Part shown: piece after piece, positions 46,529-55,033 of the stretch | How positions within the stretch are numbered: position 1 is the stretch's first letter | How the letters are laid out: each line of letters starts with the position of its first letter | Assembly: GCF_025847275.1 (NCBI RefSeq) | Contig: NZ_JAOZEV010000003.1 | Location: 310,001-374,000, forward strand | Direction: 5' to 3' | DNA: 64,000 nucleotides | Source of the DNA: Flavobacterium frigoritolerans | Lineage (GTDB): Bacteria > Bacteroidota > Bacteroidia > Flavobacteriales > Flavobacteriaceae | Notes under the pieces: generated by a model | What the model saw: the letters and a program-made list of their open reading frames with translations, nothing else | Databases searched by the model: none | Told to the model about the DNA's origin: nothing | Made by a program: the position numbers and the translations under genes

Positions 46529-48157
46529 ATGGATTTAAACTTCAATAAAAACGAAGATCACAATAAACTCTTACTTTCTGAACTAAAACAAAAATTTGCC
46601 AAAGTAAAATTAGGCGGTGGCGAAAAACGTATCGCAAAACTTCATGCCGAAGGCAAAATGACTGCAAGAGAACGAATTGATTATTTACTTGATGAAAATT
46701 CAAAAAATATAGAAATCGGAGGTTTTGTAGGAGAAGGAATGTATGCAGAACATGGCGGTTGCCCATCTGGCGGCGTTGTTGTAAAAATAGGATACGTACG
46801 AGGAAAACAATGTGTAGTTGTTGCCAATGACGCTACTGTAAAAGCGGGTGCTTGGTTTCCTATTACTGCCAAAAAAAATCTACGTGCTCAGGAAATTGCA
46901 ATGGAAAATAGATTGCCAATAATTTATCTTGTAGATAGTGCAGGTGTTTATTTGCCGTTGCAAGATGAAATTTTTCCGGATAAAGAACATTTTGGACGTA
47001 TTTTTAGAAATAACGCTCAAATGAGTAGCATGGGAATTACTCAAATTGCCGCTGTAATGGGTAGTTGTGTTGCTGGTGGTGCCTATTTACCAATCATGAG
47101 CGATGAAGCCTTAATTGTAGATAAAACTGGAAGTATTTTTCTTGCTGGAAGCTATTTAGTAAAAGCCGCTATTGGAGAAACAATCGATAACGAAACATTA
47201 GGTGGTGCAACTACTCATTGCGAAATTTCGGGTGTTACTGATTATAAAGCCAAAGATGATAAAGATGCATTAGATAAAATAAAAAACATTGTAGATAAAA
47301 TTGGTGATTACGATAAAGCAGGTTACAACCGTATTAAAGCCGAAAAACCAGCTTTAGATCCAACAGAAATTTATGGTATTTTGCCAAAAGCACGAAATGA
47401 ACAATACGATATGATGGAAATCATTAAGCGTATGGTTGATAATTCGGAATTTGAAGCCTATAAAGAAGGATATGGCCAGTCTTTAATTACTGGTTATGCA
47501 CGAATTGACGGTTGGGCGGTAGGAATTGTAGCCAATCAAAGAAAAGTAGTTAAGACTGCCAAAGGTGAAATGCAATTTGGTGGAGTTATTTACTCAGACA
47601 GTGCAGATAAAGCAACCCGTTTTATTGCCAATTGCAATCAGAAAAAAATCCCTTTGGTATTTGTACAAGATGTTACGGGGTTCATGGTGGGCTCTAAATC
47701 AGAGCATGGCGGAATCATAAAAGACGGTGCTAAAATGGTTAATGCTGTAAGCAATTCGGTAGTACCAAAATTTACCGTTATCGTAGGAAATTCGTACGGA
47801 GCAGGAAACTATGCTATGTGTGGCAAAGCTTATGATCCTAGATTAATCTTTGCTTGGCCAAGCGCCGAATTAGCTGTAATGGGAGGAACACAAGCAGCAA
47901 AAGTATTGGCACAAATAGAGGCATCTTCTTTAAAATCAAAAGGAGAAATAGTAGATGAAGCAAAAGAGGCAGAATTATTTGCAAAAATAAAGGCTCGCTA
48001 TGATGAACAAGTTTCTCCATACTATGCAGCTTCCCGATTGTGGACCGACGCTATCATAGACCCATTAGATACACGCACATGGATTTCTATGGGAATCGAA
48101 GCAGCGAATCACTCTCCTATTACAAAACCTTTTAATCTTGGTGTCATTCAGGTATAA
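46529..48157 (+). CDS. Acyl-CoA carboxylase carboxyltransferase (beta) subunit
   Basis: The 542-aa protein transfers carboxyl from carboxybiotin to a branched acyl-CoA. The closest type is 3-methylcrotonyl-CoA carboxylase beta. It carries both crotonase-like halves: the N-terminal HAEGKMTARERIDYLLDE and YLVDSAGVYLPLQDEIFPD, and the C-terminal VFVQDVTGFMVGSKSEHGG and NSYGAGNYAMCGKAYDPR with AWPSAELAVMGG. ATG 46529 is chosen because the longer frame from 46418 begins with sequence unlike the family and overlaps the lpxD terminator region. The biotin-carrying alpha subunit is not in the window. Confidence 0.9.
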   Translation: MDLNFNKNEDHNKLLLSELKQKFAKVKLGGGEKRIAKLHAEGKMTARERIDYLLDENSKNIEIGGFVGEGMYAEHGGCPSGGVVVKIGYVRGKQCVVVANDATVKAGAWFPITAKKNLRAQEIAMENRLPIIYLVDSAGVYLPLQDEIFPDKEHFGRIFRNNAQMSSMGITQIAAVMGSCVAGGAYLPIMSDEALIVDKTGSIFLAGSYLVKAAIGETIDNETLGGATTHCEISGVTDYKAKDDKDALDKIKNIVDKIGDYDKAGYNRIKAEKPALDPTEIYGILPKARNEQYDMMEIIKRMVDNSEFEAYKEGYGQSLITGYARIDGWAVGIVANQRKVVKTAKGEMQFGGVIYSDSADKATRFIANCNQKKIPLVFVQDVTGFMVGSKSEHGGIIKDGAKMVNAVSNSVVPKFTVIVGNSYGAGNYAMCGKAYDPRLIFAWPSAELAVMGGTQAAKVLAQIEASSLKSKGEIVDEAKEAELFAKIKARYDEQVSPYYAASRLWTDAIIDPLDTRTWISMGIEAANHSPITKPFNLGVIQV

Positions 48158-48263
48158 TTATTAAAAATAAATAAAATTTACAGAATTATTTTTACAGCTA
48201 AAAAACAACTATATAGCTAAAAATTAGTAACTTAGCACTATTATTTCAAATAATTATAGTATC

Positions 48264-48686
48264 ATGGAAAATGTAAAAAATTTAAATAAATGGGCAAATG
48301 CGCACACTTATTTACCTGTAGATTTATTACGTATTGCTTTAGGGGTATTTTTGTTTATGAAAGGAGTTTTCTTTGTAACTAATATCCAGTATTTACATGA
48401 TTTAATATCTCCAATTGACAAGTTTGGTGGCGGAATGTTTCTTTTACATTACATAGCCCCTGCTCATATGATTGGAGGTATCATGATTGTTTTTGGGCTG
48501 CTTACCCGATGGGCAATCGGTGCGCAATTACCAATCTTATTAGGTGCAATCTTAGTAAATTTTATGGGCGAAATGCATTCTCAAAATTTACTATTGGCTA
48601 TTTGTGTCTTTATTGTATGCTTATTTTTCTTTTTTTATGGCAGTGGAAAGCATTCAGCCGATTATTATTTTAAAATGCAACAATAA
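48264..48686 (+). CDS. DoxX family membrane protein
   Basis: The 140-aa protein has four hydrophobic segments (near 18-40, 67-85, 90-108 and 112-130) and the DoxX-type start LPVDLLRIALGVFLFMKG, with GGIMIVFGLLTRWAIGAQLP in the middle. DoxX-like proteins are small quinone- or thiol-linked membrane proteins, but their exact role is not settled. It is monocistronic. Confidence 0.8.
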   Translation: MENVKNLNKWANAHTYLPVDLLRIALGVFLFMKGVFFVTNIQYLHDLISPIDKFGGGMFLLHYIAPAHMIGGIMIVFGLLTRWAIGAQLPILLGAILVNFMGEMHSQNLLLAICVFIVCLFFFFYGSGKHSADYYFKMQQ

Positions 48687-48785
48687 CAAATCTAAAAATA
48701 TTTAGAGACCAACATTTCCACTTATATTATGCTATTTTTTTCTTAAAAGGTACCTAAATTACATTTTATCAATTAGATTTGCAAT

Positions 48786-49139
48786 ATGACTTGGATTCGT
48801 AAAACAATCATCTTTGTTGGGCTCTTAATGCTCTTTTTATCTGCTTATAATGCAGACAAAGTTGTTATTGATATAATTCAACCTCAAAAAACGGATTCAA
48901 ACATTACCCCTGATAGTATCAAAACTTCGGCTTTTATACAACCTCAGGCAAGTTTTCATGTTGTTGCCGATTTAAAAACAAATTATCCGAGTCCTTCTCT
49001 ATCTAAATGGTTTGATACTTTTTTAATTGTAATTCCAGATTACAAAATCCAAAGAATTACATTCAATTTTGCAGACCAAATTATAAATCAGAGAAAGAAA
49101 ATCTCGATATTACTCTATCCTTTCCATTATTTCTGGTAA
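48786..49139 (+). CDS. Small membrane-anchored protein, unknown function
   Basis: The 117-aa protein has a hydrophobic N-terminal segment at residues 7-21 (TIIFVGLLMLFLSAY) that could be a signal anchor, followed by a polar domain ending LLYPFHYFW. No family is recognised. It lies between the DoxX gene and another unknown gene in the same direction, with 100-base gaps. Confidence 0.5.
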   Translation: MTWIRKTIIFVGLLMLFLSAYNADKVVIDIIQPQKTDSNITPDSIKTSAFIQPQASFHVVADLKTNYPSPSLSKWFDTFLIVIPDYKIQRITFNFADQIINQRKKISILLYPFHYFW

Positions 49140-49254
49140 TTAAATCTCATGATTTTATCTATTGAAGATTAATTTCTTCTTAAAACAAACAGTTTGCAAA
49201 AAGCATTCTGTTCATTATTTCATGTTATATAATTAAATTTAAAATAAAACAATA

Positions 49255-49731
49255 ATGGATAACTCAGTAACTATAATGGGCATTGTACTTGCCATAATAA
49301 CAATATTACCTCTTTACTTTTCTTACCGTTCAAACTCACTAAACAAGGCCAAAATCAAAGCTATAAAAGAAAAATATAGTCAAAATGGAAAATTTGACTT
49401 TGATTTTACTGAATCACAAAACAAAAAAATTCTAGCTATTGATAAAAAAAACAAAGGTTTTATAGCAATGAACTTTAATAAAGGAAAAGAAGAAAGCTCA
49501 TTTATAGATTTGAATCTTGTTAAATCTTGTCGATTAATCCCCACAACTGAAGCGAACTCAGACACTATTATAAAAATTGATTTTGAGTTTCAAGATAAAG
49601 CAACAGCACAAAAAATTGTAATTCCATTTTACAACATTGAAGACGATCAAATAAATCAAGCTTGCTTGCATGAAGATCAACAATTAGGTAAAAAATGGGT
49701 ACAAATCATACAGGATTGTATTTCAGATTAG
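49255..49731 (+). CDS. Single-pass membrane protein, unknown function
   Basis: The 158-aa protein has an N-terminal membrane span (VTIMGIVLAIITILPLYFSY) and a cytosolic part with NGKFDFDFTESQNKKILAID and FIAMNFNKGKEESSFIDLN. This is the look of a small PH-like strand-rich domain. No catalytic motif is visible. It is followed by a strong terminator, so it does not read into hemN. Confidence 0.6.
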   Translation: MDNSVTIMGIVLAIITILPLYFSYRSNSLNKAKIKAIKEKYSQNGKFDFDFTESQNKKILAIDKKNKGFIAMNFNKGKEESSFIDLNLVKSCRLIPTTEANSDTIIKIDFEFQDKATAQKIVIPFYNIEDDQINQACLHEDQQLGKKWVQIIQDCISD

Positions 49732-49744
49732 TTTTTAATTCATT

Positions 49745-49776
49745 AAAGAGGCTCGAAAGTGAGCCTCTTTTTTTTG
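49745..49776 (+). terminator. Terminator before hemN
   Basis: The 10-bp stem AAAGAGGCTC / GAGCCTCTTT with a 6-base loop is followed by about eight T. Confidence 0.9.
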
Positions 49777-49785
49777 TATTACATT

Positions 49786-49799
49786 ATGATAATTATCAT
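49786..49799 (+). promoter_or_regulatory. FNR/CRP-type box upstream of hemN
   Basis: ATGATAATTATCAT is a perfect 14-bp palindrome matching the FNR-type pattern TGAT-N4-ATCA. Its centre is 36.5 bases before the last G of the -7 box at 49822-49829. With a start site about 6 bases further on, this puts the box near -42, the class II activator position. Confidence 0.75.
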
Positions 49800-49821
49800 T
49801 TTAATATTTTAGGTTTCTAAT

Positions 49822-49829
49822 TAATTTTG
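49822..49829 (+). promoter_or_regulatory. -7 promoter box of hemN
   Basis: TAATTTTG fits TAnnTTTG and lies 21 bases before ATG 49851. It overlaps the in-frame TTG at 49827, which is one reason that upstream start was not chosen. Confidence 0.7.
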
Positions 49830-49850
49830 ATGTCTATTAAATATTCTACT

Positions 49851-51215
49851 ATGAAAAATTCGTTGATACAAAAATACAATGTTCCAGGGCCTAGATACAC
49901 AAGCTATCCTACTGTTCCTTACTGGAATGAGAATGATTTTACCTATCAACTTTGGATTGAATCTTTACAGAAATCTTTCGCTGAAAGCAATCAAAAAGAC
50001 GGAATTAGTTTATACATCCATTTGCCTTTTTGCGAAAGCATGTGTACTTTTTGTGGTTGCAACAAGCGAATTACAAAAAACCATGATGTAGAGAATCCAT
50101 ACATAGAAGCAGTAATTAAAGAATGGAGTTTATACTGTAAACTTCTTAACGAAAGACCAATAATTAAAGAGATTCACTTGGGGGGCGGAACACCTACTTT
50201 TTTCTCCCCTAAAAATCTTGAAGATTTAATCAATGGGATTTTTTCATATGCTGACAAAGCCAAAGAACATGAATTTAGTTTTGAAGGACACCCTAATAAC
50301 ACGACCTATGAACATTTACAAAAACTATATAAATTAGGTTTTAGAAGAGTTAGTTACGGTGTTCAGGATTATTCTAAAAAAGTACAAAAAGCTATTCACC
50401 GTGAGCAGTCTTTTCATAATGTAGCCAAAGTAACATTTTGGGCTAAAGAAATTGGCTATACCTCTATCAGTCATGATTTAATTTTTGGCTTGCCTTTTCA
50501 GGGAGTTGAAGACATTATCGATACAATAGAGAAAACAAACTCATTACAACCTGATCGTCTGGCTTTTTATAGCTATGCTCACGTGCCTTGGATTAAAGGG
50601 AACGGACAAAGAGGTTTTAACGATGAGAATGTTCCTAAAGATGCTGAAAAAAGAAAATTATACGAAATTGGAAAACAATTATTGTATAAAAATGAATATT
50701 ATGAAATTGGTATGGATCATTTTGCTTTAAAATCTGACCATCTATATACTGCATTTAAAGACGGTAAATTACATCGTAATTTCATGGGCTATAGTGCTTC
50801 TAAAACGCAATTAATGATTGGACTAGGTGTTTCGTCAATTAGTGACAGTTGGTATAGTTTTGCTCAAAACGTAAAGACTATAGAAGATTACTATCAATTA
50901 TTAGAATGGGATAAAATTCCTGTTGTAAAAGGACACATATTAACCGAAGAAGATCTTATTATTAGAAAGCACATACTAAACTTGATGTGTAATTTTGAAA
51001 CTACCTGGAGCGAAGAAAGCGACTATTTTAAAGAGATACCTGAAATTTTAGTTCAGTTAAAAGAAATGGAAAATGATGGATTACTTACCATCGAGAATAA
51101 AAAAATAAACGTTACAGAAGCGGGTAAACCCTTTGTACGTAATATTTGCATGGCTTTTGATTTACACTTAAAGAGAAAAGCTCCGGAAACAAGTTTGTTT
51201 TCGATGACTATATAA
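49851..51215 (+). CDS. hemN: Oxygen-independent coproporphyrinogen III dehydrogenase
   Basis: The 454-aa radical SAM enzyme converts coproporphyrinogen III to protoporphyrinogen IX for haem synthesis without oxygen. It starts MKNSLIQKYNVPGPRYTSYP, the family's usual N-terminus, then IHLPFCESMCTFCGC with the [4Fe-4S] CxxxCxxC, and IHLGGGTPTFF. It has the longer HemN layout, not the shorter HemW one (RVSYGVQDY, GLPFQG, and a C-terminal HemN domain). Upstream in-frame starts (49827 TTG, 49830 ATG) were set aside because of the promoter box. An FNR-type box supports induction at low oxygen, to feed haem to the cbb3 oxidase opposite it. Confidence 0.93.
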   Translation: MKNSLIQKYNVPGPRYTSYPTVPYWNENDFTYQLWIESLQKSFAESNQKDGISLYIHLPFCESMCTFCGCNKRITKNHDVENPYIEAVIKEWSLYCKLLNERPIIKEIHLGGGTPTFFSPKNLEDLINGIFSYADKAKEHEFSFEGHPNNTTYEHLQKLYKLGFRRVSYGVQDYSKKVQKAIHREQSFHNVAKVTFWAKEIGYTSISHDLIFGLPFQGVEDIIDTIEKTNSLQPDRLAFYSYAHVPWIKGNGQRGFNDENVPKDAEKRKLYEIGKQLLYKNEYYEIGMDHFALKSDHLYTAFKDGKLHRNFMGYSASKTQLMIGLGVSSISDSWYSFAQNVKTIEDYYQLLEWDKIPVVKGHILTEEDLIIRKHILNLMCNFETTWSEESDYFKEIPEILVQLKEMENDGLLTIENKKINVTEAGKPFVRNICMAFDLHLKRKAPETSLFSMTI

Positions 51216-51223
51216 CTCCTAAT

Positions 51224-51925
51224 TTAATGACAATTAGGTGTTTCCTGAACAAATAAACTCATGTTTGATGGAGATAAATACGGAATTCCAAGACCTAAAC
51301 CTCTCAATATAAAGAGTACCCCAATAAGAACAGCAACATAAGGAATTGCCTTTTGAAACTTATTGCGAGTTGATTGGGTTAAAAACGAATTGAAGTACAC
51401 TACACTTGTCATTAAAGGAACTGTTCCTAAACCAAACAAAATCATATATAAAACACCAAATTTGGCGCTTTGCATTGCAATTGAACCAAACAAAGCTACA
51501 TATACCATTCCGCAAGGTAAAAATCCATTAAGTATTCCGATGATAAAAAGTGACTTATAACTTTTGTTTCTAAAGTGCTTCCCCAGATTGGTTTTTATTC
51601 TTGAAATTAGCTTATAAACAGGTTTTGAGAAATTATATTGTGCAAATATTTTCTCAGGTGTTAAAACTACAATTATCATGATTATTCCAATGATAATAGA
51701 GATTTTTTGTTGAATCCCAGCAAAGAAAAAACCTTTTCCTAATAACCCAAAAATCAACCCAATTGTTCCATATGCGGTCAATCTACCTAAGTGATAGACT
51801 GTAACTTGTATTGCTTTTTTTACCTTATTATTCCTATCAACAGGTAACATCATGGCAATTGGGCCACACATACCAATACAGTGAAAACTACTGATTAAAC
51901 CGAATATAAAAGCTGAATAAAGCAT
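51224..51925 (-). CDS. SafE-type membrane protein at the end of the cco operon
   Basis: The 233-aa protein has about six membrane spans and the signatures SSFHCIGMCGPIAMMLP near residues 12-28 and FLPCGMVYVALFGSIA near 135. This fits the TauE/SafE-like (UreH_2/DsbD-like) branch found beside cbb3 oxidase genes, including the CxGMCGPI metal-ligand-like motif. It probably helps supply copper or thiol chemistry for oxidase assembly. It is the last gene of the ccoS-to-ccoH series, and is convergent with hemN. Confidence 0.82.
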   Translation of the reverse strand: MLYSAFIFGLISSFHCIGMCGPIAMMLPVDRNNKVKKAIQVTVYHLGRLTAYGTIGLIFGLLGKGFFFAGIQQKISIIIGIIMIIVVLTPEKIFAQYNFSKPVYKLISRIKTNLGKHFRNKSYKSLFIIGILNGFLPCGMVYVALFGSIAMQSAKFGVLYMILFGLGTVPLMTSVVYFNSFLTQSTRNKFQKAIPYVAVLIGVLFILRGLGLGIPYLSPSNMSLFVQETPNCH

Positions 51926-52002
51926 TGTTTTTTATATTAGATATACGCCAAATACCTTTTACACATTGTATTCAATTGCATAGATATTAAGAAAGTATCA
52001 TT

Positions 52003-52452
52003 TTAGTTAATGTAAACAACTTCTTTAGTTAAATACTGTTGACCATTATACTGCCATTCCATATTAACATCCCAACGTCCTTTTATTAATTTCTTTTGAG
52101 GAATCAATAATTCAGAATTCGTTAGACTAATTGCTGTATTAAAATCTAATTTTTTATTTGATGGGCGATACATCAATACCTCGCCTTTTATATTTTTACT
52201 TTCGAAAGTATTTGGAAAAGTAATTTTAACTCCATCTTTCATAGTAACAATCGTAGGCTTTAACTTTAAGTCATGAGCATTTTGAACACGTGTCATTTCA
52301 TCTCCAAAATGAGAATCATGTTTATAATATTCTTCAACAACCAAATCATTGCTATATTTACTATCAGATTGTACTTTAAAAACAAAGTACAAAATGAACG
52401 TCATAAACAATCCAAATGCAATTACAATTGCTGTTCCCCAGTTAATTTTCAT
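52003..52452 (-). CDS. ccoH: FixH/CcoH family assembly protein
   Basis: The 149-aa protein has one N-terminal membrane span (AIVIAFGLFMTFILYFVF) followed by VVEEYYKHDSHFGDEMTRVQ and a small periplasmic domain ending GRWDVNMEWQYNGQQYL. These are typical FixH features. CcoH binds the assembling cbb3 oxidase and stabilises its subunits. It follows ccoG by 11 bases in one operon. Confidence 0.88.
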   Translation of the reverse strand: MKINWGTAIVIAFGLFMTFILYFVFKVQSDSKYSNDLVVEEYYKHDSHFGDEMTRVQNAHDLKLKPTIVTMKDGVKITFPNTFESKNIKGEVLMYRPSNKKLDFNTAISLTNSELLIPQKKLIKGRWDVNMEWQYNGQQYLTKEVVYIN

Positions 52453-52463
52453 AATATTACCTT

Positions 52464-53882
52464 TTAATTAAAACTTCTCGGTCCTAAAAAGTTTGTTGAT
52501 GTCTTTTCGATTAACTTATCACCGTTAAATACACCTATTTCTACCTTCGTTTTATCACTCTCTAAAAGTGCCTGATCTATTTCTATAAATAGTGTTCCTT
52601 GCGAGATTCCTTGTTTTGGAACTTTAAACTTTTGAGTTCCTACATTTTTTATAGTCCCTTTTTGATCAATCAACTCAAAATGAATATCGTTAAAATCATT
52701 TATCGTTTTATTGACAATCTTATAGGTATAAATATTACTTATTTTATCTCCTTTATGTTGAAAAAGCTGTCCTGGTAAACGTAAAATTATTGCCTGAACA
52801 TCATTTCTTAAAAATAGCATTCCAACAAAAATACCTAGTAAGATAATCAATACTGCTGTATATCCTTTCATTCTAGCTGTAAATCGGAAAGGCTCTTTTT
52901 TCTCTATTTCATCCTCTGAAGCATATCGGATAAGCCCTTTTGGTAAACCAACATTTTCCATGATGGTATCACATTCGTCAATACAAGCTGTGCAATTTGT
53001 ACATTCTAATTGAGTTCCGTTTCTTATATCAATTCCCATTGGGCAAACATGAACACATTGCTTGCAATCGATACAATCTCCTTTTCCTGTTGCTGCTCTA
53101 TCTTCTTGTTTATTATATTTAGCTCTACCTAATTCTTTTTCACCTCGAACAAAATCATAAGCCACATTAATAGATTTATTATCTAAAAGTACACCTTGTA
53201 ATCTCCCGTATGGACAAGCTATAATACATACTTGCTCACGAAACCAAACAAATATAAAGTAGAAAACTGCCGTAAATAACAATAATGCTATAAAGTTACT
53301 CGATTGTTTGATTGGTCCCTCTTCAATCATTAAAAATAATTGATCACTTCCTACCAAATAGGCCAAGAAAATATTGGCTATAAGAAAAGAGATTACAAAA
53401 AAGATAAACCATTTTGTTAACCGTTTTCTAATTTTTTCTCCGTTCCACTCTTGTCTAGCTAATCGAGATTGCGCTCCTCTGTCTCCATCAATCCAATATT
53501 CGATTCGACGAAAAACAAGTTCTAGAAATATTGTTTGCGGACAAATCCATCCACAAAAAATACGACCATACACTACTGTAAATAAGATTATAAATACAAT
53601 ACCAACGAGCATTGATATTACAAAAAGATAAAAATCCTGAGGCCAAAAAGGGAATCCAAAAATATTAAAACGACGTTCTAATATATTGAACATCATAAAT
53701 TGATTTCCATTTACTTTTATAAACGGATTTGCAACTAAAATGGCTAATAAAACATAACTAACCCATTTTCTGTATTCATAAAATTTACCAGACGGTTTCT
53801 TAGGGAAAATAAATTTTCTATTACCCCCTTCATCTATCGTTCCGATGGTATCTCTAAAAGCTTCGTCTGGTAAATTTGACAT
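52464..53882 (-). CDS. ccoG: Cytochrome c oxidase accessory protein CcoG
   Basis: The 472-aa membrane protein has several spans and two ferredoxin-like iron-sulphur motifs, CIDCKQCVHVCPMGIDIR and CTNCTACIDECDTIM. It also has the family texts YGRIFCGWICPQTIFLE and IIACPYGRLQGVLLD, and a C-terminal Ig-like domain. CcoG (RdxA/FixG) reduces copper for insertion into cbb3 oxidase. It is 4 bases after ccoP. Confidence 0.95.
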   Translation of the reverse strand: MSNLPDEAFRDTIGTIDEGGNRKFIFPKKPSGKFYEYRKWVSYVLLAILVANPFIKVNGNQFMMFNILERRFNIFGFPFWPQDFYLFVISMLVGIVFIILFTVVYGRIFCGWICPQTIFLELVFRRIEYWIDGDRGAQSRLARQEWNGEKIRKRLTKWFIFFVISFLIANIFLAYLVGSDQLFLMIEEGPIKQSSNFIALLLFTAVFYFIFVWFREQVCIIACPYGRLQGVLLDNKSINVAYDFVRGEKELGRAKYNKQEDRAATGKGDCIDCKQCVHVCPMGIDIRNGTQLECTNCTACIDECDTIMENVGLPKGLIRYASEDEIEKKEPFRFTARMKGYTAVLIILLGIFVGMLFLRNDVQAIILRLPGQLFQHKGDKISNIYTYKIVNKTINDFNDIHFELIDQKGTIKNVGTQKFKVPKQGISQGTLFIEIDQALLESDKTKVEIGVFNGDKLIEKTSTNFLGPRSFN

Positions 53883-53886
53883 TGTA

Positions 53887-54828
53887 TTATTTTTTAACTT
53901 GTGTAGAATCTGTTTGTGTGGCTACTGCTCCTGCATCGGTTTTTGGCGCATCTTTATCTGTCCAAATTTCTCCTTCTGGATCTTTTGGATCTTTTGGATT
54001 ACTTCCTTGCAGAGACAAAATATAACTAGCTACTTTTTGTATCTCCTTTGGCTTTAATGTTCCTTTCCACGCTATCATCCCTTTTCCGTCTCGTCCTCCA
54101 TTGGTAATCGTATGGAATATTTCTTTTATTCCTCCGCCTAAAATCCAATGATTATCTGTTAAGTTTGGACCAATTTGTCCTCCTCCATCAGCTCGGTGAC
54201 AAGCAGCACAATCTGTTGTAAAAATTTCCTTTCCAGCAGCAAGATCAGCAGGATCTGTTAATAGCGTAACCGTTTTTTCATCCATTAAATCTGGAGCAGT
54301 TTTAAGATATTCTTCAACCTCTATCTTAGCTTGTGCCATTTCCTTTTTTAGTTCCATTTCTTGGTCATCTCCACCAAACACATCGTAACGCGCTACATAA
54401 ACTACAGCAAAGATAATAGTGATATAGAATAAATAAATCCACCATGGCGGTAAGTTATTATCTAGCTCTTTAATACCATCATAATCATGATGCAATAATA
54501 AACTTGCCTCTGTTTCTATCGGCTCGGTTTTCGTTAACTTTTGCATTAAGTTTTTATACCAAGCACTTTCTTTTAAACTTAAATTACTATCAACTTCAAG
54601 TTTTGCTTTCTGTTCATCAGTTAGCAAATTATAAGTAATACGGTCTATTGCACTTATCGTAATCTCTATTGCTATTAAAAGGAAAAGAAATACGAATAAA
54701 AATACAGAAACCATTGGGTATTTTATAAATGCTGGTTTATCTCCTGAGTCTATAAAATATTCCATTGCACCAAAAACGATGAAGAAAATTAGTGGTAATC
54801 GTATATATACTGGAATTAATTTTTTCAT
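53887..54828 (-). CDS. ccoP: cbb3 oxidase subunit CcoP (single-haem form)
   Basis: The 313-aa subunit has two N-terminal membrane segments (LPLIFFIVFGAMEYFI, VFLFVFLFLLIAIEITI), a third near 130 (WWIYLFYITIIFAVVYVARY), and a cytochrome c domain with one CAACH haem site near residue 208 (TTDCAACHRADGGGQIGPNL). A Met ligand segment, GMIAWKGTLKP, follows. Textbook CcoP of proteobacteria carries two haems c; here only one CxxCH is visible. The Pro/Lys/Asp-rich tail (SNPKDPKDPEG) is a linker-like end. It passes electrons to CcoO/CcoN. Confidence 0.9.
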   Translation of the reverse strand: MKKLIPVYIRLPLIFFIVFGAMEYFIDSGDKPAFIKYPMVSVFLFVFLFLLIAIEITISAIDRITYNLLTDEQKAKLEVDSNLSLKESAWYKNLMQKLTKTEPIETEASLLLHHDYDGIKELDNNLPPWWIYLFYITIIFAVVYVARYDVFGGDDQEMELKKEMAQAKIEVEEYLKTAPDLMDEKTVTLLTDPADLAAGKEIFTTDCAACHRADGGGQIGPNLTDNHWILGGGIKEIFHTITNGGRDGKGMIAWKGTLKPKEIQKVASYILSLQGSNPKDPKDPEGEIWTDKDAPKTDAGAVATQTDSTQVKK

Positions 54829-54855
54829 TTTATATATTATTTTTAATTCTACTAT

Positions 54856-55026
54856 TTAATTTTCGTCCAATGGAATTTGACTCATTTCTTCAATTTTTTC
54901 TTTTCCGTATGAAAATACCCAGATCCCCAGGCAAACAAAAAAGATGAAAAATATTAGCAAGGAAAGTATTGGGAATATCTCTACTCCTGCAATTGTCTCT
55001 AAGTTGTATTTTACTTGTTCGAACAT
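54856..55026 (-). CDS. ccoQ: Small membrane subunit, CcoQ type
   Basis: A 56-aa protein is encoded from ATG 55026 to TAA 54856 between ccoP and ccoNO. It has one membrane span, FPILSLLIFFIFFVCLGIWV, then FSYGKEKIEEMSQIP. Its size, single span and place match CcoQ, which stabilises the oxidase core. It starts 7 bases after the ccoNO stop. The gene is very short and easily missed. Confidence 0.75.
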   Translation of the reverse strand: MFEQVKYNLETIAGVEIFPILSLLIFFIFFVCLGIWVFSYGKEKIEEMSQIPLDEN

Positions 55027-55033
55027 AATTTCT

